Shown here piece after piece: positions 34,544 to 45,855 of a stretch of 64,000 nt of DNA. How positions within the stretch are numbered: the first letter of the stretch is position 1; each line of letters opens with the position of its first letter. The stretch comes from Chrysemys picta bellii. Its lineage: Eukaryota > Chordata > Testudines > Emydidae. The translations under genes and the position numbers were made by a program. The notes under the pieces were generated by a model, which did not search any database, was not told the origin of the DNA, and saw only the letters and a list, made by a program, of their open reading frames with translations. The stretch spans positions 18,196,637 through 18,260,636 of the forward strand of contig NC_088809.1 of the NCBI RefSeq assembly GCF_011386835.1, written 5' to 3'.

Positions 34544-34644
34544 GGGTAGGGGACAGATGTCCCGATTTTGGGTTTTTTTCTTATATAGGCTCTTATTGTC
34601 CCCCACCCCGTCCCGATTTTTCACATTTGCTGTCCAGTCACCCT
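34544..34644. mobile_element. Short DNA-element-like repeat (about 100 bp)
   Basis: The left part 'gggtaggggacagatgtccc' and right part 'gctgtccagtcaccct' form imperfect inverted ends. The interior has 'cttatataggctcttatt' and two copies of 'tcccgattttt'-like sequence. I recall this as a common sauropsid repeat but cannot name it. Confidence 0.45.
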
Positions 34645-34889
34645 AGTAGGGGATGACCATGTTGTGCTGCTTTCGAGGTTTAGCAATATCCACAACAGAA
34701 GTAGGGGAAATAGAAATCTCAACCTAAGGTCTGGACTTCCATCTTGGCAAGTATAATAGCCCTTCAGTTCATCTATCAAATATAGTTATTTGTAATGCAT
34801 AAGTGGACATATGTGCTCTGTGACTAGTATGGGATTTCATGCACTTGTTGTTGTACTCCTGTTCTTTTTGTTGTTGTAATGTGAGTGAC

Positions 34890-35000
34890 TAATGTTACAC
34901 TGCGTTATTATTTAATACCTCTAGTGTGCTAGGCATTTTACAGACCTAAGAGAGGCATGATCCTTGTCCTGGAAAACTTGCAGTCTGAATGAGACATCAC
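34890..35000 (-). repeat. L2-like tail fragment
   Basis: 'tagtgtgctaggcattttac', 'atgatccttgtcctgg' and 'acttgcagtctgaat' resemble the antisense of L2/CORE-SINE 3' ends. Confidence 0.45.
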
Positions 35001-36205
35001 TAAGGAAGTGAGATCAGCAGGGAGCAGCCAGGGGCCCTGGGGTACAGCAGTTGTAGACAAGAGGTGATTAATAACAGAGTGAAATGTGTCTTCATATACC
35101 AGCCATGCACTGGGGTTGGGCAGCTGAGTGGTACTAGTCACACCTAGGTCTTGCCAACAGGCAGCAGGAGGGCTCAGTCCAAGCTGGATGAGAGAAGCCC
35201 TGCCTCACGCCCATTTCTGCTGCTCCAAAATGGGGCAGTCTGTGCATGAGCCAGTGAGGACCTAGCCATGCCCCTGCCTGGCACACCATGTCCCTTGGAG
35301 TCACAGGGCACCAGCAGGCACGGTAGCCCAAGCCCCATCAAGGTGCTCACTGGACGTTGCACGTAAGCCTTTTCGCCAGCGCAGCCAGCAAACACAGGGG
35401 AGGTTTCTAGTATTAGTCAAGAGTCCAGAAAACAAGACGCTCTAGTCCGAGAACAAGCGTGATTCCATTTTCTTTTCATTCTGATCCTTGACTCTCTCCC
35501 TTTTCCAGGAAGAGTCTTGCAACTTCTCAATAGATGCTAAGGGCCTCACTACTATTTCCTCCTACCCACGGCCTCAAGACACACTCCCCCACAACTGTAG
35601 GTAGTGCCATGAAGAGCACTACACAATCCCCTCCAGGACCTGGGTCAGCCACAAGGGGGCACTCTTGGGTGACATGAGGAACTTCATCCTTTCTCTGGTG
35701 CTTCTGGTCTGTAGACTGGCACAAATCACTGTTTCTTTGCGCTGCCTTCCCTGCCTATGAATTATCTCTCTCTGTCTCTCTCTCCACAGTTTAGGTGAGG
35801 CTGGGGGACTGCACCAGGAAGTCACATTTTGTTGCTCTGTGTCTTGCAGGCAGTTGTGGCTTCAGCTGCTGCAGAAGGCCATGACTCTGCAATTTTCTCC
35901 TTCCGGCTATGTTAATCTATCAGCCCGGTTGCGCTTTCAGAGGCGTGGCAGGATTGAATTCATTAGTGTTGGTAAAGTACATTGAGATCCTGAGATGAAA
36001 GGTGCTTCAGAAATGCAGAGTAGACATATTAAATAGGGAGGAGTAATCCAGATCAGACATAATTAATAACAGTTATTAACACTTTATACTTCCATAGCAC
36101 TCTCTATCTAAACATCTAGGGCATGATGCAAAGCTCACTGAAGTTAATAGGTTTCAGAGGTGTCATTTCCAGGCAATGGGCTCTGATTCACTCTCCTAGA
36201 TCGCT
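35001..36205. other. Non-coding DNA, no gene seen
   Basis: A CTCF-like motif at 35649 and a possible MIR 3' end at about 35965-36020 ('gtacattgagatcctgagat') are the only items recognised. Confidence 0.4.
35649..35663 (+). promoter_or_regulatory. Candidate CTCF-binding motif
   Basis: CCACAAGGGGGCACT matches the CTCF core consensus at 14 of 15 positions. It has the same orientation as the motif 1.8 kb upstream at 33822. Confidence 0.45.
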
Positions 36206-36209
36206 TTAT

Positions 36210-36410
36210 AAATATTAATGAGCTAAGCTTCACAGCCCTCCAGCTAAGAGACAGGTCAGATCATTAACCCCATCTTACAAATGAGGAAACTGAGGCACAG
36301 AGAGGGAAAGTTACTTGCTCAAGAACCCACTATACCAGAAGCAGGAAGAAAACCCGGATCTCATGTCTCCCATTCCTGAACATCAATCACTGCTCTGCTG
36401 TCTCTAAGCC
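36210..36410 (-). repeat. MIR/CORE-SINE-like element
   Basis: 'ccccatcttacaaatgagga', 'aactgaggcacagagaggga' and 'aagttacttgctcaag' give an excellent antisense match to the MIR core, the best preserved in the window. Confidence 0.75.
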
Positions 36411-36630
36411 TCCAGACTTTTAGAGCTGGGGCGGGGGGTAAGAGGGTTGGTTATCTCAATCGAACCTGAATGCCAAGCTTTTTGCAAGCCAGCCACCACT
36501 AGTTACAGTAAATTTGCTTAGAGCCTGAGATTTGAGACAGCATCTGTACCTGTGAATCATCTTGGCCAGTCAAAGGAGTATTTAATTGTTATGGGCCAAT
36601 TTCAAAAGATTTAAAGTGGTTCAGCTAAGA

Positions 36631-37206
36631 CAGGGGTAGGCAAACTACAGCCTGGCCCACGAGCCGTTTTAAGCCGGCCCACGAGCCGCACCACGCAGTG
36701 CGGCCCCGCTCTGGCGCTCCAGACGGGGCGCTGGGTTGGGGGCCAGACCACGCAGCTCGACCCTGCTCTGGCCGTGGCACTGGGTCGGGGGTCGCACCAG
36801 TGGCTCGGCTAGCTCTGGTGCTCCAGCCGTGGCGCTGGGTCGGGGGTTGCACCAGTGGCTCGGCTTTGCCCCGGAGCTCCAGCTGGGGTCCTGGGTTGGG
36901 GACCACACCACGCAGCTCAGCCCCGCTCCAGCGCTCCGGCCAGGGCTTGGCCCTTGACACACTCCAATGGGAGCTGCAGGGGCGGTGCCTGTGGACGGGG
37001 CAGTGTGCAGAGCTGCCTGACCGCACCTCCGCGTAGGAGCCAGAGAAGGGACATGTCACGGTTTCCAGGAGCCGCTTGAGGTAAGCGCCGCTCAGAGCCT
37101 GCACCCCCTCCTGCACCCCAACCCCAATTCTGTGAGCATTCATGGCCCTCCATACAATTTCTATTTCCCGATGTGGCCCTCGGGCCAAAAAGTTTGCCCA
37201 CCCCCG
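36631..37206. mobile_element. hAT-like non-autonomous transposon, 576 bp
   Basis: The left end CAGGGGTAGGCAAACT and right end AGTTTGCCCACCCCCG are inverted repeats. Flanks are agctaaga (36623-36630) and agctaagg (37207-37214), an 8-bp duplication with one mismatch. The interior is GC-rich with repeated 'ggcgctgggtcggggg' blocks. The 261-aa minus frame and smaller plus frames are compositional and show no transposase motifs. Confidence 0.8.
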
Positions 37207-37339
37207 AGCTAAGGTGTAAGCATCTCGGCTTGTCTTTAACTGCTCTGTTCTGCTGTGGAAACCGTGCTGGAGATGCTCACAAGAATGTTTGTCTGTTTCA
37301 TTGTGCTCGCTTTGTTGCATAAACCTTTTGTCTGTTGTC

Positions 37340-37480
37340 TTGTATGCAGATTGTAAGCTCTTCAAAGCAGAGAGCACCAGTTCTTTACACGTTTGTACGG
37401 CACCTGACACAAGGGGCTCTGATCCACAGCTGGAATCCCTAGGTGCTACTGTAATTAAAATAATAAATAATAGTAAAATG
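37340..37480 (+). repeat. L2-like 3' tail
   Basis: 'gattgtaagctcttcaaagc', 'gcacctgacacaaggggc', 'taggtgctactgtaatt' and a 'aataataaataatag' tail give the order typical of L2/CORE-SINE 3' ends in sauropsids. The 229-aa frame at 37289-37978 starts in this repeat and is not a gene. Confidence 0.6.
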
Positions 37481-38685
37481 GACAGGCTGTCTTGTGAGAT
37501 TCCCCGTATTTCCGGGGTTATCAGGCGGGGTTATCAGGCATGTGAAGATAGCCTTGTTCAAGTTGTTCTGGTACTGCTGCTCCCAATACCTCTCTCAACA
37601 GGCAAGTACAAGAGTGCAGAGACATTACAGTCAGAACTTTCAGAAGGGCTCCGCACCCACTATCAGAGGCAGATTTCCAAGCAGCTACGTTCCCATTTAG
37701 GCACCAGAACAAGTGTCTATATTTTCAGAAGTGCTGAGCACAGTGAATGTGTGTTAGAAAACCTGCCTTCCACTGCAGCTTCTGTGCATTTGAAAACCTG
37801 GCCCTTATTTTGGTGCCTGAGCTCTTGGGGAAGACCTGATCCCAACTGTGGGCACTGCATACTCAAAAACCTGACCCTGAACTCTTTCAAAACTCTGGTC
37901 CCACAAGTGCAATTCTACGCTGAGAAGAGACTTTGTAAAAGTGGCATTGTGGAGGATATCGTGTCAATCGTGTCTTGATTCCAGAGCAAATCTCCACAGT
38001 TTAGTGAAGAGATGAGTTGAGTTTTGTGCTGTTTTCCCTAACTGCCAGCCCTGCAAACTCAATCACTGCCTGTTCTGCTGCCTAGGCCTAATGCTGGAGA
38101 CTGCCCTCAGTTTCCCTACTGGGGATACCCAGGATGGTGGAGTCCCCAAGTGGCATAGCTAGTTCCTATACCCCTCCCCCTGCCGTCTCTGGTGCAGAGG
38201 CCATTTTGAAAGGGAACGGCCAGTGTCCAATGCGCTCTAGCAGGCAGATAGTCCCTTAGGAGCTGCAGCCAACTGGAGCACTTTATAGCATTCCCAGGCT
38301 GCTGTAGCCTGCGCTTGAGCTGGGGCCCAGTAAACCAGGCAGCTGTAACTGGCTGCTGACAGCCCCCAACTCTGCTTTGCTCAGCAGCTGAGCACAGCAG
38401 AGAATCAGGCCCTGAGAGTCAAGCTGGGGCCTTTCCATCTCATACCCAATCACCAGTAATGAGGGGTCAGATCGGGTCCTCGGTGACATCTGAGCAGCTC
38501 CATGGCTGTCAATGTGTTTACACAGGGGTAGCTGATGGGAGTTTAGTAAACAGTTCTGAGGTTGATAAACAAGGAGAAAGAGAATTCAGCTCTGAGCTAT
38601 GCTGAGTCTGTAGGGCTAACAGGAGTGGGTGATGGCAAAAAATTGCTGCGGGGGTGTGTGTGAAACCAACAACACACTTTTCTAT
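37481..38685. other. Non-coding DNA, no gene seen
   Basis: About 37660-37830 resembles the dispersed 'gggtaaaattt' palindromic family ('catttaggcaccagaac'). The remainder is unrecognised. Confidence 0.35.
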
Positions 38686-38689
38686 TTTC

Positions 38690-39010
38690 AGCTAATTGAA
38701 AAGGGGGGACCGCAGTTTGGACTGGAAGCATTTTTTTTTATTATTATTCTGAGTATTTTTCAGTTGTTTTGAGGGTTTTCTAAATAAAATTAAGGGAACT
38801 TTCTAAATTAAAAGTGACTTTGAACGAAAAATCAAAATGTTTCATTTTGAAAATGCCAAAACAAAACATTTTAATTTTTTCAGAATTCCCTTCCCAGGAG
38901 CTAAGAATTCAGTAAAATCGACATGAATTTGCAAAACAGTTTGGTGCCACCGAATCTTCATTTTTATTTATTTATTTTATTTTTTGCTGGAAAAAAGTTT
39001 TGGCTGAATA
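38690..39010. repeat. AT-rich unclassified interspersed repeat
   Basis: 'tcaaaatgtttcattttga', 'aaatgccaaaacaaaaca' and a T/A-rich 'tttatttatttatttt' segment match the style of 4090-4450 and 55680-56060. Confidence 0.4.
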
Positions 39011-39164
39011 TTGTCGCCCAGTTTTACCTGCGATACGTAGTCACATTTCATACTTGAACTGCATTCTAAGGAAAGAATTAACCAGACTTTTCCAACCCTC
39101 TCACCCAAAGGTTTGTGCTCCTTTAGGTTCAAGGTCTGGAGGAAGGTTAAGTTTTGTTCCTATT

Positions 39165-39385
39165 AGAGATGTGTGGCCTAGTGGTGAGTGGGCGCTGGGT
39201 GCTCCTGGATTCCCAGCTCTGACACTGATTCCCTTTGTGGCCCTGGGCAAATTACTTTTACCCTATTTTACAGATGGGTAAACAGACCAGAGAGTTTGAT
39301 ACTTACCCACCTACCTCACAAGGTTGGTTTAAGGATTAATTAGTTTGAGTCTGTAAAGGGCTTTGAAGATAAAAAAGCTTGACAC
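39165..39385 (+). repeat. MIR/CORE-SINE-like element
   Basis: Sense landmarks are 'gatgtgtggcctagtgg', 'ttcccagctctgacactg', 'cctgggcaaattac', 'ctattttacagatggg', 'tcacaaggttggtttaagg' and 'aagggctttgaagat'. It is nearly full length. Confidence 0.7.
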
Positions 39386-40550
39386 AATTGATAATTGCTG
39401 TTATGCAAACTGGTTCTGCCATCCCTAGTAATTAATCAGTACAGGAGAGTGACTGGAGTTATTGGCTGAGAAACGTTTCTAATGGAGAGTCTTAATTTGA
39501 GTAGAGATGGGCCAGAACCAAACCCCCTCTGATCCAAACACCCTGAAACTCTGGGAGAATTTGGCTCCAGATCCAGCCTTTGTAGGTGATCCCAGCTCTA
39601 ACTATCAAAGGTTAGATTATGCCAGTTCAGGATTCCATTTTTTTTCCCCCTCTCTCCTGAAAAAGGAGATTTACTTCTATCCTTCTCCATAGTCCCTCTC
39701 AGCATTTAATAGCATTCTGTGCCTTTCAAAAGCTTCCATCAGTCCATGATGCCTCCCCTTTTCCCTGCATGGGGTTCCACCTAATTATACACTCATTTGT
39801 TACAGCCTCTGCTTCAAAGAGCCCCAGTTCAAAGGGTCCTAGAAATGTTGAACAGGTCAGCAGTTTAAGGCTGATCTACACGCCTTTAGACAGCAGCCAC
39901 ACTGCCCCAGTTTTGTTCCTGAGGGAAATAGAGAATCACTGGTGTGTAGAGTTTCTTTGGCCTTGAAACAGACCACAGAATTGTGTGTGTCTTAGTGGCA
40001 AAGATCAAGCACCAAGGAATCCTGTAGTGGAGGAGCTCTGGAAAAGCTCATTACGAGTCATTGACTTGTTCTTAATGGGAACTGAAGAGTGACAAAGGAA
40101 GGGAAGAGAAAGGAGAGGGCATGCCACAGGGGACAGTTTCATCTACAATAATTCTAGCCAAATCCTGATTTCTAGGAGGGACCGGGTGGGGAAGGAATGG
40201 CTGTCAGTAGAGATGAGCAAAGCCAGATCAGGTACAATACTACCTCAAATCTCAAATGCAACCTGAAATGAATGTTCCTCTGAGAATGGAAAAAAATGAG
40301 GGGAAGATCATTTTTAACATTATTTTTCATTTGCACACAGTTCGGACCTCCCAGATTCTAGCTGAGCCCAGGTGTGAAAATCCTGTGCAAAAGGCTCTTC
40401 TGGCCCAAGAGGAAGCAGAAAAAAGCAGAAATCCTCATGTTCTCATTAGATTTTTAAACTGTTTTCCAGACAGAGGATGTTTAAATAGTTTAAGGAAGCA
40501 ACATTCAAATACTAGGTAATTATCTAGGCTGAATCCAAATGCCAAACTTT
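39386..40550. other. Non-coding DNA, no gene seen
   Basis: No repeats or coding similarity were recognised in this stretch. Confidence 0.4.
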
Positions 40551-40554
40551 CCTT

Positions 40555-40755
40555 AACAATAATACCTATCTCTTACCTCTCAAACCACTTGACAAAGGAG
40601 GTCAGTATCATTAGTGTTGTTTCACAGATGGGGAAACTGAGGCACGGACAGGGGACCTCTCTTTGTCCAAGGTTAAATGGCAGGCTAGTGGCAGAGCCAG
40701 GAATAGAACCCAGGTGTCCTGGAGCCTAGTCCAGTGCATGCTCCACTGGCCACAC
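40555..40755 (-). repeat. MIR/CORE-SINE-like element
   Basis: 'tttcacagatggggaaactg', 'aggcacggacagggg', 'caaggttaaatggcagg', 'agccaggaatagaaccc' and 'aggtgtcctggagcc' read in antisense MIR order. It is well preserved. Confidence 0.75.
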
Positions 40756-42680
40756 ATCGTAAACGCCTTATTGACTAAGCTAAACTACAGTAAGCCATTC
40801 TTTGTACCAGCTTAACTGCACATGTTTTTTAAGCTGATCACAAGAGGGTTGCACCAATGTAACTTTATAGTGACATCCTGAGAAGAGAGGCGGAGCATCA
40901 CTCATCTCTTTTACATCTGCTTTACACATGTAATTCCACTGGCTTCAGCGAAATGACTCCCCGTGTAGTGCCATGTAAATAGGTGCAGAACTTGGCTTGT
41001 GGTGTCTATTTGTCAGATGATCCAGTGATTGGGTAATAGATAGCTAGGTGCTGTAGAGAGAAAGGGATTGAGAGCTTGCCAGTGGGCATGTTACATATGG
41101 AAAGGCTCAGTGTTATGGCACCTGTATTAACAGTGTTGTGAAATACAGCTCAAAGTATCTCCATCTAAGCTGTTACAGAAGACACATAAGAGGATGAAAT
41201 TCACCCCCATGTAGGCAAGTACAAGGCGTATGCCTCACTCAACCACTTAAGCCCTATTTTGATGGCTTAAAAAGTACATGGGCCTTGTGCTGCAGAGGCG
41301 TGGATTTCACTCACTGTGAGAGACTTGGGTTATGGATTTAGGGCAGGTGAGCAAAAGGAGAGGATCAGGGTCCAAAAAAACCTGCTTTATCCCAGTTGCT
41401 TGATGCTGGGTAGGCAGAGATAGAATCCAGGATAAAACTAAGAAGCTGCTTTCTTCTTTTCTCTTACCTTCTCTCGTTTTCTCTCTTTGCCTATAGTTCC
41501 TGGGGAAATGGCATTTTAATTTAATTGGTGAACTTTTAAAAGCAACACTTGCTTGGTCTTCAGCTGATCTACTCTTTTCTCAACCAGCAAATCCCGGCAC
41601 TAGAGTTCCTGGAAGGCTGTATTAATCACTATGCAGCCAGATCCACATCTGAGCCAAACTTTCAAAACTAGGGCCTTACGTTGTCTGCAGAACAAATGAG
41701 GTGTGCTGTAAAAATCCACATTGCACAAGCAAACATGTACAGGTGCTTGATTTGAATGCACAAAAACAAGTTACGGGGTGCAACGTAAGGTGTGAGTTAG
41801 ACAACTCTAGCTCACACTGTCCTTGGGTAAAGCAGTTTGTAAGTCCCAAGCCATCCTTGCACCTTCAGTAGAACTCTCGGAAATAAGTTTCACTGTTCCT
41901 CTTTCCAGGGCCTGGGTGGCATGATCTCTTAATGCATCTGCCTGTTTATGTTAGTTAACGGAAAGCAGCTTTGTTTATGGAAAAGATCTATTTTTGTTTT
42001 ACTTCTTTCTCTCGATTAAACTGACTTTTATCCAGGATTGCTCACTGCTCTGGGAAAAGAGGTGGTTTGCTTCTTCTAGCCCCAGATTGAAAATCTGGTC
42101 AAGGGCAGTGGGGAGCGAATCCTGCGCATATTATTTAATTGGGTAGGATTACAGTAAAGCTTAGAATTCTAGCAGAGCAGAATAGTTAATATCTCTCTCC
42201 TCTTTGAGGCATTTTGTCATGTGTCTCCATGAAATGGCGTTTGTTTGTGTACCACACCAATCTAGAAAAGCCACACTGGAAACAAGGCCCATGTTTGCAT
42301 TTTATGAGCAGGGAAGGGTGTGAAGAAGCAAGATGACTGGGGTTTGAGGCAGCCAGTGTCTGCACCTCCTGGAGAAAAAACTCCAAAAGAATCAAGGTCC
42401 TATGAGGATAAATCACTTCACTGGTGTGTCTTTCAGCTACTTTGGGCTTTGATCTTGAGCCAAGTAGGGTCAGGACATGGACAGGGCATCTTCCAATGAA
42501 AACCCAGCATGGGACAGTCAGTGGTGTGGATGCTTCAAAGGGCGATGCTCTTCCCTTGAAGTCATTACTGAACCAAGAGCCATATGAGTTCTTGCTGGAA
42601 GTGCCGCCTTCTGGATGAGAAGTGAAAATGACATCCTGACCAGCTGTGGTCATAAAAGTCTGCTGGAAGCTTTTTGGCTC
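40756..42680. other. Non-coding DNA, no gene seen
   Basis: The 155-aa minus frame at 42186-42653 overlaps other frames on both strands and has no recognisable domain. No repeat termini were found. Confidence 0.4.
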
Positions 42681-42689
42681 CAGTAGGCA

Positions 42690-42840
42690 TTGTGTCCCTG
42701 AGTCCTAATTCTGACTCTAATACTGACTTGCTTGATGGCTTTTGGCAATTCTCTGCTTCCTCCTCAGTGAAATGGGGATAATACTTTCCCATCTTGCAGA
42801 GCTGAACTGAATATTTGCAAAGTGTTGGGTAGGTGGGTGG
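42690..42840 (+). repeat. MIR/CORE-SINE-like fragment
   Basis: 'taattctgactctaatactg', 'cttcctcctcagtgaaatgg', 'ggataatactttcccat' and 'gaatatttgcaaagtg' are in sense order. Confidence 0.6.
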
Positions 42841-42998
42841 CTGGATAAAATATGGCCACCATTTATATACCATGCTAGAAATATTGGGTGAAATTCTGGC
42901 CCCATTAAAGTCCATGGCAAAACTCCCATTGATTTCTGTACAGCCAGGACTGCTTCACTCATTAAGTATAGCTCGGTGATATAGGAAAGTATTATTTT

Positions 42999-43845
42999 AA
43001 ACCTCTCCAACGCATCATCAGTGATCTACAACCCATCCTGGACAATGATCCCTCATTTTCACAGACCTTGGGAGGCAGGCCAGTCCTCGCCCACAGACAA
43101 CCTGCCAACCTTAAGCATATCCTCACCAGCAACCACGCACCGCACCATAACAACTCTAACTCAGGAACCAACCCATGCAACAAACCTCGATGCCAACTCT
43201 GCCCACATATCTACACCAGCAACACCATCACAGGACCTAACCAGATCAGCTACAACATCACCGGCTCATTCACCTGCATGTCTACCAATGTTATATATGC
43301 CATCATATGCCAGCAATGCCCCTCTGCTATGTACATTGGCCAAACTGGACAGCCACTACGCAAGAGGATAAATGGACACAAGTCAGATATCAGGAATGGC
43401 AATATACAAAAACCTGTAGGAGAACACTTCAACCTCCCTGGCCACACAATAGCAGATGTAAAGGTAGCCATCTTACAGCAAAAAAACTTCAGGACCAGAC
43501 TCCAAAAAGAAACTGCTGAGCTCCAGTTCATTTGCAAATTTGACACCATCAGATCAGGATTAAACAAAGACTGTGAATGGCTATCCAACTACAGAAGCAG
43601 TTTCTCCTCCCTTGGTGTTCACACCTCAACTGCTAGCAGAGCACCTCACCCTCCCTGATTGAACTAACCTTGTTATCTCCATACTGATTTATACCTGCCT
43701 TTGGAGATTTCCATTACTTGCATCTGAAGAAGTGAGGTTCTTACCCATGAAAGCTTATGCTCCCAATACTTCTGTTAGTCTTAAAGGTGCCACAGGACCC
43801 TCTGTTGCTTTTTACAGATTCAGACTAACACGGCTACCCCTCTGA
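42999..43845 (+). mobile_element. 5'-truncated Penelope-like retroelement, 847 bp
   Basis: It is flanked by the 9-bp direct repeat tattatttt at 42990-42998 and 43846-43854. It holds an open C-terminal coding region (43002-43658), a short 3' untranslated region, a hammerhead-like core (CTGAAGA at 43724, GAAA at 43749) and the PLE tail ending 'ctaacacggctacccctctg'. The tail is identical in kind to the ends at 24265-24434 and 61709-61850, so this copy links those non-coding tails to their parent element. The open frame and clean flanks suggest a fairly recent insertion. The retroelement type is clear; the Neptune group is my best guess. Confidence 0.9.
43002..43658 (+). CDS. PLE C-terminal region: linker plus GIY-YIG endonuclease (N-terminally truncated)
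   Basis: The reading frame is open from the insertion edge to the stop at 43656-43658, about 218 codons; the first ATG is at 43068. The upstream in-frame part reads 'LQRIISDLQPILDNDP' before 'RQPANLKHIL', the linker conserved between the RT and endonuclease of PLEs. A cysteine cluster ('CNKPRCQLC') follows. The GIY-YIG nuclease is next: 'VIYAIICQQC' (GIY position), 'AMYIGQTGQPLRKR' (YIG and the catalytic arginine), and 'GEHFNLPGH' further on. This nuclease nicks target DNA for primed reverse transcription. The RT is missing through truncation, so the copy is non-autonomous. I see no internal stop or frameshift. Confidence 0.85.
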   Translation, partial: PLQRIISDLQPILDNDPSFSQTLGGRPVLAHRQPANLKHILTSNHAPHHNNSNSGTNPCNKPRCQLCPHIYTSNTITGPNQISYNITGSFTCMSTNVIYAIICQQCPSAMYIGQTGQPLRKRINGHKSDIRNGNIQKPVGEHFNLPGHTIADVKVAILQQKNFRTRLQKETAELQFICKFDTIRSGLNKDCEWLSNYRSSFSSLGVHTSTASRAPHPP

Positions 43846-43884
43846 TATTATTTTTCTTGCCTTTCATTGATGAGGATGTAAACC

Positions 43885-43910
43885 GTGTGTGTGTGTGTGT
43901 GTGTGTGTGT
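43885..43910. repeat. (GT)13 microsatellite
   Basis: An uninterrupted run of 13 GT units, 40 bp past the PLE end. Confidence 0.97.
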
Positions 43911-43994
43911 TATATCCACTCATATTATCATCCTTTATATTACATAAAAACCACAGTTATTTAGGTTGCACAATCATGGCCTGTGGAACTGCCC

Positions 43995-44024
43995 GAATTA
44001 AGGTTGCCCATGCAACCTTAATTC
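43995..44024. repeat. Perfect 13-bp hairpin
   Basis: The arms gaattaaggttgc (43995-44007) and gcaaccttaattc (44012-44024) are exact reverse complements around a ccat loop. This may be the centre of a palindromic MITE ('ccttaattacatgatcac' follows), but outer ends were not found. Confidence 0.8.
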
Positions 44025-44999
44025 AGCCCCCTTATGCATATGCATTATAGTACAGTCCTTAATTACATGATCACATATGATTTTGTTCCACAGGACTACT
44101 GCTTCATTTCAATTTCAAAGTCCTGCTGCAAGCCAGGGAGATGTTAACGCTCTTCAAAATAACAGTAGCAAGAATTTTTAGATGGAAAGTGTTAGGTGTC
44201 CTAAGTATAGTGGTGCTGCCACTCTCCAGTGATAAGTGGGTAGTGTAGCCAGAATACAGACAATTAAAAAAAATAATACCAGTAATAATCAACTCAGAGT
44301 ACAGAGATACCAATTTCTGGAGCTAATCATTTGTCTCCTTTAAGACCATCCAATTCATATAAAGAGATTAATATGGTCATCTCATTGATATATTCTGATT
44401 TCTTGATGTTTTGCCTAACATCAGGTTTATCCATGTTCTGAAGTATAGTTCAGAGAAATCGTTCCCACAACACAGGACTGATTTAAGAGGAAGGGATAAG
44501 AAGATATCAGCTAGCTTCTGGCAGGTTGTCCATTTGACACTGAAGATCTGTCCAAGGCTGTTTGTTGCATTTGAAACAGAACAGCCGGCCATGGCAAGTC
44601 TGGAACCCCTCCTGGTGCGTATGCGCACATAAGCTCCCTACCCACAGCCATCCGTCATTGTGTGCCAATCAGAGGAAACCACTAATATTACTCAACCAAG
44701 GGTTCATTATAACTTCCTCTTCATCTACTGGGCTAATGTAAGGATCAAAATCTTTAGGTATGTCCGACCAGGAAGACTGGACATTTCAGGGTCTTGGTAA
44801 AGGGATGCAGCCTTTCATTGCTAGGTGAGCATGTCAAAGTGACCCACCATTGTTATCATCATCCATGACAATATTCCTTCTTGCACTGAGCATAGCCCAT
44901 GTATTGCAGCAATGCAACCTTTACTGGCATCCAGGCCTCTCTGGCTTGCACTGGACTGCTTTAATATTTCCCCCTCTATCTACCTATTCTACTACACAA
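44025..44999. other. Non-coding DNA, no gene seen
   Basis: Short frames only; nothing recognised. Confidence 0.4.
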
Positions 45000-45490
45000 C
45001 CCTCCAACTCTCTGCTTGTAATGGGATACTGTCCCTTTAAGGCCAGACTGTTCCATGTGTCCTGGGAAAGTGAATGAGGGCCTTGAAGCAGTCAGATGGA
45101 GAGAGAGTTGGTCTCAGGGAACAGTCAGTGTCTGGGAGGGGGAAGTTATAGGAAAACCCAGATCACTGGTCCTTTAAGGACTTGGCACCAGAAGCCTTAT
45201 AGAGTGGGTGAGGCAAGGCTCCCCTCTCTCCCAGCCCAACACAGACTGGCATTTGGGGTTATTAAAGCCACTTGGGAAGGATTAAGAGACTGATTAAATG
45301 ACTCGACAGGGAGTCAAAGAGAGGCTCCAAGCCAGTCATCTAAATATATTATCCCCTAAGAGAGGGGTAATATTGTTTTAAAGACTCTGGGTGTATGTGA
45401 ATTATTTTGGGACTCGGGGAAACTGAGGCAGGATGCCCACAGGGCCACCCCAGGCCATGACTGGGCACCGTAGGATGACACCTGTCTACA
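45000..45490. repeat. LTR-like or unclassified repeat segment
   Basis: 'atactgtccctttaaggcc', 'gtcctttaaggacttggc', 'ggttattaaagccacttggg' and 'ggactcggggaaactgaggc' resemble LTR-type sequence that I associate with turtle genomes. No ends or coding sequence were found. Confidence 0.25.
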
Positions 45491-45764
45491 CTATCTGTCT
45501 CAGCTCACCTGTTTACATTAAGTTCTATCAAGTCTCACTCTAAGGAATGTGCCCATCATGCTGGATTTCCCAAAGCCGTCTCAGAGTCAGTCTCCCCAGA
45601 CTTCGCTCCCAGACGCCTCCATGCTGTATTTGCTCAACATTCATTCATATGATGCAGCCTGAAACTCTACAGTACAACCAAAGGTTGCATCTTGGCAGTA
45701 ATCTCCACAGTTTGTCTGGACTGCAGTGAATTTTGCTATAGTTAGAACTATTTGTATGGGAAAT

Positions 45765-45855
45765 TCTGGGGGCAGAGCCTGTCTCTTATTACATATATGT
45801 ACAGTGCCCAACACAATGGGGCTTGGATCTCAATTGGGCCCTCTAGTTGCTACCA
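45765..45855 (+). repeat. L2-like 3' tail
   Basis: 'gtacagtgcccaacacaatg', 'gggcttggatctcaattggg' and 'ttgctaccataaac' are in sense order. Confidence 0.55.

Noticed and set aside
36625..37410. 261-aa minus-strand open frame
   Set aside because: It spans a GC-rich hAT-like MITE with repeated units; there is no transposase motif and the frame is compositional.
37289..37978. 229-aa plus-strand open frame
   Set aside because: It begins inside an L2-like tail and continues through dispersed-repeat sequence; it has no domain and no codon pattern suggesting a gene.
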